A program made the translations under genes and the position numbers. The notes beneath the pieces were generated by a model that was given only the letters and a program-made list of their open reading frames with translations, did no database searches and was not told the DNA's origin. DNA of 35,752 nt from Dimargaris cristalligena. Its lineage: Eukaryota; Kickxellomycota; Dimargaritomycetes; Dimargaritales; Dimargaritaceae. Location of the stretch: positions 1 through 35,752 of the forward strand of contig JANBQC010000272.1 in NCBI GenBank assembly GCA_027576995.1, written 5' to 3'. Below, piece after piece: positions 29,660 to 35,752 of the stretch (position 1 is its first letter; the number at the start of each line of letters is the position of its first letter).

Positions 29660-31367
29660 ATGGTCTTTGCCGCCTTTTCCAACTCCCAAGCCCACAGCGG
29701 AGGGGCCCGTGGCAATGCGGTGGCCAATTTCGCTACCCAATTCGCCAAAGCCCTGAATGCTAAAAACGGCACCGTTCTTCGCGGCTTTCTTTTAACCAGT
29801 GACGAATTGACCCAACTCCGGGAGTCGGGCACCATTCCAAAACCTGGCCCCCGTCCGGAGCTGCACCAGGCGGTGCTGAGACAGCTCCCCCACGTACCCA
29901 TCACAGACAAGCTTTTTGAAGGCATCCTACCCCGCGGCCCGTTTGTCAAACTGCTCACCGAGTATTTGACCTACCTTCTCGCCTGGACCCGCCCCAACTA
30001 TCCCAATACGAATCTCTTCGAATGCCTGATCAATATCGTCGAGTCCCTGTTCATTTGCTTTAGGACCAAGGACTCGCTTTGCTTGACTTCGTTGGTTACC
30101 AAATGGTACCGATTCTTGGCCCACGAAACCATACGCCTAGACCGGTCCCTTCATCAGCCGGGTCGGTATCCCCATGCCAACCAGTCCATCCAGGTCCTGC
30201 TCCGTCTATTCCGCGATGCCATCGAAAAACTGGACAATAATGTCACCTCGCGACATACGTCAACCGCGCTTGACCTAGCCAACCTGACCCTGAGGATTTA
30301 TTTTTTTACCCACACCACCCGGAACTGCCCCAGTCTGATGGAGAGCGTGGGTCGTATCAGTTTCCCGCTGATTCAATTCTCGCGGGCCCAATTCGTAACC
30401 TATAAGTACTACACCGGCCGGTATAAGCTACTCCAGCACAACGTGAGCGCGGCTATTGACGATTTGAAGCTGGCCTTCAGGCATTGCTGGACGAACCCCT
30501 CCGCCTATGTCAACCGACGCCTTATATTTTTCAATCTTATGGTCGCCCGGCTGGTCGTGGGTGCGTTACCCTGCCCTGGCGTGCTGGAAAATTTTGGTTA
30601 TAGCCGGCTGATTCCACTCATCCGTGCTTACAAGCAGGGCCGGATCGCCGATTTCCACCGGGCCTGTGAGGCCAATATGGACCTTCTCCTGCCCTCTGGC
30701 AACTACTGTTTGGTGCGCGAACGCTGCATTATGCCGATATACCGCAATCTAATTCAAAGAGTGTAAGTACCCTTGTGGTGTCCGAGCTTATAGCGAGGCT
30801 GGGTTTAGCTGTGATCTGATGAGTAATTATCACTCTACTCCTGGTAGGGCTAGCCAACGCCCTTTCTCCTTAGACTGTAGGTGGGGTTCATTAGCCACCC
30901 ATTCATTCAGCTAGACCGAGATGATACTCACTACCCCGGCTATTTCGTGTATCCTTTGGTTTATTTAGCTTTAACCTTTTAGTTGATCGACGGTCGGATA
31001 AGCCGCTTTTCGTCAGCTTTTCCAATATACTGGCTGCGTTGCGGCTGTCCACTCAGGACCCCACCCAGGATCTAATGGATGTGGAATGCCTATTAACATC
31101 GATGATTAGCCAGGTAAGTTAAAGCCATTGGGGTCATCGCCTGGATCTGTTGAGACTGGCTTTGGATAGTTAGACAAAACAACGTGAGCGTTTTTTCCGC
31201 ATACTAACCTGTTTCGTTTTACTCATGGAGTGTATATGGCTGGACATGCCTCCTATTATGGTTGGGATCTCTAGGGTTTTATCAAGGGCGTGTTGAACCT
31301 CGGTCGCCAAGTTGTCGTCTTTTCGAGATTGAATCCGTTCCCCCGGCTAAATAGTATTACTGTATAG
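29660..31367 (+). CDS. PCID2: PCI-domain protein of the PCID2/Csn12/Thp1 family, three exons
   Basis: Members serve in the TREX-2 mRNA export complex (Thp1/PCID2) or bind it and the COP9 signalosome (yeast Csn12). Exons: 29660-30762, 30969-31113, 31275-31367, giving 446 residues. The exon 1/2 join splits a Val codon and reads IQRV/FNLLVDRRSD; a nearer AG at 30981-30982 would break the frame. Family landmarks: VTYKYYTGRYKLLQHN, FAFxHC-like LAFRHCW, FFNLMVARLVVGALP, LIPLIRAYKQGRIADFHRA, IMPIYRNLIQRV, the winged-helix part DVECLLTSMISQ/GFIKG, and the family C-terminal signature NPFP near the end (VFSRLNPFPRLN). The start is the ATG at 29660; upstream codons have no Met. Whether it is the Thp1-like or Csn12-like paralogue cannot be decided here. 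It is divergent from MAD3. Confidence 0.9.
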
Positions 31368-32355
31368 AGCACCCGGTACCGGCTCATCAACTGACCCGCT
31401 TATATATCATTAAACCGTTTGCCTCCAATCCGTTGAAATTGCCGTTGATGACAGCTTATTTATAGATTAAATGGTGGGGTAGGGGTCTGAAAGTGAATGG
31501 GGGGGATTGTGGTGACGCACTTGAAGCCACTGGGAGAGAAGGATCGTCAACACGCCACGTCAGGTGTGGTAGACCGAGATGAGATATTATAGTATAGTTA
31601 AATAGGTTACCACCGCCACCTTACATATATGGCACACACCCCGCCGACCAGGGCTAATCGGGTGGGTAAATAGTAGTAGTTGTTTGGAATGGTTAAGCAA
31701 CCCTGGGTTGGGGGTATCAGGAACATCTCAATGATGTGGTGGCCAGCTATTGTTTTGTGACTTCTGGGCGTGGGGATGTAATAACAACCAATGGTGGGGG
31801 GAGGGTTTATTGTGGGCTTCACGGTTGCTATCTGGCAGGGTGTTTGATATAATGGCTCAGAAAATACTGCTGATACTGGCTGGGACTTGGCAGTCCAAGG
31901 CCAACTAACTGGGAGAGGGAGGAGGGTAAATGTGCTTTATCGGCATCTTCTGGCCCACATCCCACCCAACGAGGTTCTGAAGGATATAGGGTGGGACAGG
32001 GTTGGCCCATACGACACAGCAGCTGTTCTAGCGTGTGTCGCCCCGCCCCTCTCCTCCATTCCCCCGGGCGTAGAGGTAGTTTATCTTCTCAGTTCAGCCG
32101 CTTCCTCTATTGGCCTCCCTTTCTGGGCCTAAGCCGTGTCACTGAGCCTGAGTCCACCCAAGGCGTGTGTCCTCCCATCGTCGCTACTCGAGCGCATCTG
32201 ACCCTCTCCTCCTCTCTTACCTTGGCGTGAGCCTTGTTCCCTTCCCTCATCCCATCCCAGTTACATTCCTTCTAATAGCATATCCCTCTTTGTTTAGTAT
32301 ACACAGCTTCTCTTCTCCTCCCTCTCTCTTCTCCCATTATCTCGACCTCAGTACC
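31368..32355. other. Intergenic region between the PCI gene and VPS35
   Basis: Almost 1 kb with no recognisable gene. The last 180 bases are C/T-rich leader before the VPS35 ATG; a G-rich stretch lies at about 31496-31508 and again at 31795-31806. The VPS35 frame stays open back to 32167, but the family N-terminus starts at 32356. Confidence 0.4.
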
Positions 32356-35226
32356 ATGGCGAGTTTTGGTCTGTCCTATGAAGACCAGTCCAAAATCCTG
32401 GACGATGCCCTCCAGGTCGTCAAGGTCCAGACCTACCAAATGCGCCGCTGCCTCGAAAGCAACAAACTCATGGACGGCCTCAAACACTGTTCCACCATGC
32501 TCGCCGAGCTTCGTACCTCCGCCCTCACCCCCAAGAACTATTACGAGCTGTACATGAGCATATTTGACTCTATGCGCCACATGACCGACTTTCTCAAAGA
32601 GGCCCATGTGTCAGAGCGCCATCATCTGGCCGATCTGTACGAGCTGGTGCAGTATGCCGGCAACATTATCCCCCGCCTCTACCTTATGATAACCGTCGGG
32701 AGCGTGTTCATGGCCATGGAAGACGCCCCCGTTCGCGAAATCATGCGTGATATGTTGGAAATGTCCCGTGGCGTCCAGCACCCCACCCGGGGTCTCTTTC
32801 TGCGCTATTATCTGGGCCAAATGACCAAGGACCATCTGCCCACCGCCATCACCACCTCCCCACACTCCCCCACCCTGCACGATGTGGACGGCCCATCCGC
32901 CGAGGACAGCCCACAAGGTACTCTGCGCGACTCGGCCCAGTTTACTCTAACCAATTTCATCGAAATGAACAAACTGTGGGTCCGCCTGCAGCACCAGGGC
33001 CACTCCCGGGACCGCGAGAAGCGTGAAATGGAGCGTAAGGAACTGCGTACCCTGGTGGGCTCCAACTTTATTCGCCTGAGCCAGCTCGATGGTGTGGACC
33101 TGGACATGTACCGGGACTTGATCCTGCCCAAGGTCCTGGAGCAGGTCGTCAACTGCCGTGACGTCATTGCCCAGGAGTATCTTATGGAGGCCCTGATTCA
33201 GGTGTTCGAGGATGACTTCCACCTACGTACCCTGACCCCTCTCCTGTCTGCTACGGCCCAGTTGGATCCCAAGGTGAGCGTAAAGAACATCGTCATTGCC
33301 CTGTTGGATCGTATCGCAGCCTATGCCGCCCGGGAGGCCGAGGATGAAGAGTCCCGCCAAGCCCGCGAGCTAGCCGAAACCACCGACACGGCCTTGACCC
33401 TCTCGGACGCCGGTGAGCCGGCCGCCCGCCCAAGTACAGTGCGGGGCATCCCCAGCGATGTGCCTCTGTTCGAGGTCTTTTGGCGTGAAATTGTCCAGCT
33501 GATCCATGCTCGCCCCGATATCTCCATGGAAGACATCACTGCTCTGTGCCTCTCACTGGTCAAGCTATCGCTAAATTGCTATCCGGAGGAGTACGATTAT
33601 ATTGACCAGGTCCTGGAGTTCATTGCCGAGAAGGCCGAGCAGGCCAAACTCAGTCCCGATCTCCATGCCCCCAGCACCATTAATAACCTGCTGGCCCTGA
33701 TGCAGGAGCCCATCCGGGCCTATCCATCGGCCCTACACTTACTCCGGCTACGGCACTATGGTACCCTCCTTGAAGCCCTCACCTTCTCCACCCGACGGGC
33801 CGTGGCCCGGGTTATTGTGGAGAAGATTATCCAAAATGAAACTTACATTCGATCTCGATTGGACGCCGCCGGTATCCTCGGTTACTGCCAAGTACTTATC
33901 AAGAGCCCCAAAACCCACTCCGGCCCCAGCGTGGCCCACCGGGCGCCCCCCGCGGGTGCCTCCCCCCGATTCACCGACAAACGGTCGGGTGGTCGGATCC
34001 CGTCTAGCGGCCTATTGAACGACGAAGACTACGCGGAAGACCAGGGTCTTTTGGCCCGCCTCATTCACCTGTTCAGCATCCCCGAGGACTCCGACGAGCA
34101 GCTACAGCTATTGATCGATACCCATAAGTTGCTCGTCCAAGGGGGTGATTTTGTACGGTACACTTTCCCCCCGCTTGTTATCCGGTCCCTTGAACTCCTG
34201 CGGCAGCTGTTCCACCAGCACGAGAACAAGGGCGAGGAGTGGGAACAGACCTCTTCCCGGATCTTCAAGTTTATCCACCAGCTGGTAGTGGCGCTAATCG
34301 ACCGGGCCGAACAAAACGGGGGCTGTGAACTGGCCCTGCGGCTCTTCCTACTGGCTGGACAGAGTGCCGACGAGTACGGGTTTGAAGAGATGGCCTATGA
34401 GTTTTTCGTCCAGGCGTTCACAGTATACGAAGAAAACATATCCGAGTCCCGGGCCCAGTTCCAGGCCATTACCCTTATCATTGGGGCTCTCAACGCCACC
34501 CGCATGTTCGGCGAAGACAATTACGACACCTTGGTCCGCAAGTGCATTCTACACAGCAGCAAGCTACTTAAACGGCCCGACCAGTGCCGTGCCATGTACA
34601 TGAGCAGTCACTTGTTCTGGCGGCAGTTCTCTGGCGATGACCTGGCTAACGTTCCCGACGAATCTTTTTACCGCAACGGCCAGCGGGTTCTAGAGACCCT
34701 CCAGCGCGCCATGAAGATTGCTGACGCCTGCCTGGACTCTGTCACCAATGTGGAACTACTGGTGGAAATCCTGGACCAATACGTGTACTTTTTCGAGTCC
34801 CGCACCGAACATATCCAGGCCAGCTATATCAGTGGCTTGATCCACCTCATCCATACCAACATCACTAGCGTGGAGGCTTTTTCGGCTGCACCGGGTCTGG
34901 GCGCCAACCCCAGCATGACAGTGGCCTCGGCCGTCTTGGCCCGCGATGAACCCCTAACCGACCACGTAGTCAAATACTACCGGCGCATCCTGGACCACCT
35001 GGAGTACCGCAAACAGTCGTCCGTGCCCGAGGCTACTAATGGGGATCGGCCGACGTCGCACTCCGAAACGGGCGCCGAAACCGAGACCGATGGAGGATTC
35101 GGGGAGGCCAATCCCTTCGCCAGTGCTGATTTCCGGTCGAACAATGACGGTAGTCCCAATGCTAATGAAGACAAACCTACCGCATTTATTGATTATTCCG
35201 AGATCGACACCCACGCCGGTTTTTGA
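32356..35226 (+). CDS. VPS35: Vps35, cargo-binding core subunit of retromer
   Basis: Vps35 is the alpha-solenoid backbone of the retromer, which retrieves receptors from endosomes to the Golgi; it binds Vps26 at its N-terminal end and Vps29 at its C-terminal half. Intronless, 956 residues (yeast 944, human 796). The ATG at 32356 (ACCATGG) opens with MASFGLSYEDQSKILDDAL, matching the family start. The most conserved retromer motif, PRLYLM, is at residues 106-111. The rest is HEAT-like helical repeats, including NMxxLKEAHVSERH-type and QYVYFFESRTEHI segments. Two low-complexity insertions are visible, at about 228-250 (Thr/Ser/Pro) and 520-560 (Pro/Gly/Ser), plus an acidic tail with DYSEIDTHAGF at the very end. 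The insertions explain the extra length over the human protein. Confidence 0.95.
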   Translation: MASFGLSYEDQSKILDDALQVVKVQTYQMRRCLESNKLMDGLKHCSTMLAELRTSALTPKNYYELYMSIFDSMRHMTDFLKEAHVSERHHLADLYELVQYAGNIIPRLYLMITVGSVFMAMEDAPVREIMRDMLEMSRGVQHPTRGLFLRYYLGQMTKDHLPTAITTSPHSPTLHDVDGPSAEDSPQGTLRDSAQFTLTNFIEMNKLWVRLQHQGHSRDREKREMERKELRTLVGSNFIRLSQLDGVDLDMYRDLILPKVLEQVVNCRDVIAQEYLMEALIQVFEDDFHLRTLTPLLSATAQLDPKVSVKNIVIALLDRIAAYAAREAEDEESRQARELAETTDTALTLSDAGEPAARPSTVRGIPSDVPLFEVFWREIVQLIHARPDISMEDITALCLSLVKLSLNCYPEEYDYIDQVLEFIAEKAEQAKLSPDLHAPSTINNLLALMQEPIRAYPSALHLLRLRHYGTLLEALTFSTRRAVARVIVEKIIQNETYIRSRLDAAGILGYCQVLIKSPKTHSGPSVAHRAPPAGASPRFTDKRSGGRIPSSGLLNDEDYAEDQGLLARLIHLFSIPEDSDEQLQLLIDTHKLLVQGGDFVRYTFPPLVIRSLELLRQLFHQHENKGEEWEQTSSRIFKFIHQLVVALIDRAEQNGGCELALRLFLLAGQSADEYGFEEMAYEFFVQAFTVYEENISESRAQFQAITLIIGALNATRMFGEDNYDTLVRKCILHSSKLLKRPDQCRAMYMSSHLFWRQFSGDDLANVPDESFYRNGQRVLETLQRAMKIADACLDSVTNVELLVEILDQYVYFFESRTEHIQASYISGLIHLIHTNITSVEAFSAAPGLGANPSMTVASAVLARDEPLTDHVVKYYRRILDHLEYRKQSSVPEATNGDRPTSHSETGAETETDGGFGEANPFASADFRSNNDGSPNANEDKPTAFIDYSEIDTHAGF

Positions 35227-35678
35227 AAAACCAGTCGTATAATAGTATCCGTGTTTCCGTCCCTTCCTTCCTCCGTGTCTCTGATTTCACTCCCCAGTGT
35301 TCCTATTCCGTCTTATGGCTGTCGTTTTCCCCCAATAATATGTTCTCATTAAAAACATTTTCACGCTTGAATATTATATATCACCCAGTACTAGTTGTCT
35401 TATCAGGCATTTGTGCATGGTTGTGAATAAGGGGTGGTTTATGATGGGATTTGGTCTCCTGTATAACTCCAACCAGATGGAGGGGTTATCGGAATATATT
35501 TTAAGGAATACTGCTAAGTCCGTAAAGGGCCAATATAACCAACATTGTACCATAACATGTTAGGCCAAACCTTGACCTTTTCGTAATGGCGATGCATTGG
35601 GTTGGATTTAATTCTAAGTAAGAGAGTTGAGTATTCAAAACAATTGTTATTCGAACAAAAAAATCTTAAAAAGAGATG
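35227..35678. other. Intergenic region after VPS35
   Basis: VPS35 3' untranslated region and spacer to the convergent tRNA gene. No canonical AATAAA and no coding frame recognised. Confidence 0.4.
35657..35672 (-). terminator. RNA polymerase III terminator of the tRNA gene
   Basis: On the minus strand a T5 run (35668-35672) follows the tRNA 3' end by 6 nt, and a T7 run (35657-35663) follows it, a typical primary plus backup Pol III stop. Confidence 0.75.
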
Positions 35679-35751
35679 CGACCAGGCTTGGGGTCGAACC
35701 AAGGACTTTTCCCTCCGGAGGGGAACGCTCTTTCCACTGAGCTACGAGGCC
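35679..35751 (-). tRNA. tRNA-Arg, anticodon CCG, with imperfect acceptor stem
   Basis: A 73-nt cloverleaf can be drawn by hand. D stem GCTC/GAGC, anticodon stem TTCCC/GGGAA with loop CTCCGGA (anticodon CCG, decoding CGG), 5-nt variable loop, T stem CTTGG/CCAAG with loop TTCGACC. Box A (TAGCTCAGTGG) and box B (GGTTCGACCCC) fit the Pol III consensus. The acceptor stem GGCCTCG / CCTGGTC pairs at positions 1-4 (one G-U) and 7 but mismatches at 5 (T-T) and 6 (C-C). No CCA is encoded, as usual in eukaryotes, and no intron is present. The gene ends one base before the window edge, and Pol III terminators follow. It could be functional or a recently decayed copy. Confidence 0.8.
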
Positions 35752-35752
35752 T

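Overview
This window looks like nuclear DNA of a fungus. The genes are single-copy eukaryotic housekeeping genes, several of them intron-bearing with GTAAGT/GTATGT-type donors, and the spindle-checkpoint protein is a fungal/animal-type Mad3 with no kinase domain. The 15 introns I can place are long for a fungus and similar in size (147-246 nt). Coding regions are rich in C/G at third positions. An early-diverging lineage (for example Zoopagomycota/Kickxellomycotina) is my guess from intron size and protein divergence; it is inference, not shown.

Left part (1-9.8 kb): a gene-poor, repeat-rich block around one very conserved gene. A DDI1-type protease/UBA reading frame (816-1598, minus) lacks the usual N-terminal ubiquitin-like domain. 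Behind it lies a 1,384-bp stretch with no CpG at all (1882-3265), in which I can read pieces of a LINE-like reverse transcriptase. Elongation factor 2 follows (4342-7116, minus, two exons). A second CpG-depleted stretch (8142-9537, one CpG) contains a decayed Ty1/copia RNase H end. Both repeats are full of stop codons and rich in TpA, as expected from cytosine-methylation or RIP-like mutation confined to transposons.

Middle and right part (9.8-35.7 kb): a compact gene-rich block. In order: Rab GDI (+), Mps1/TTK spindle-checkpoint kinase (+), Tah18/NDOR1 diflavin reductase in nine exons (+), Sil1 BiP exchange factor (+), a Trp-rich, Lys-poor orphan membrane-like protein (-), SRPK/Sky1-type SR-protein kinase (+, divergent from the orphan, with a 10-N assembly gap between them), Mad3/BubR1 (-), a PCID2/Csn12 PCI-domain protein (+, divergent from Mad3), Vps35 retromer subunit (+), and a tRNA-Arg(CCG) at the right edge (-).

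Functional groups: Mps1 and Mad3 both act in the mitotic checkpoint; Rab GDI, Vps35 and Sil1 act in membrane traffic and the secretory pathway; SRPK and PCID2 touch mRNA splicing and export; EF2 and the tRNA act in translation. These are separate transcription units, and I see no operon-like or dedicated multi-gene system. The observations most worth following are the CpG-erased transposon islands, the orphan Trp-rich protein, the DDI1 form without a ubiquitin-like domain, and a tRNA with a mismatched acceptor stem.
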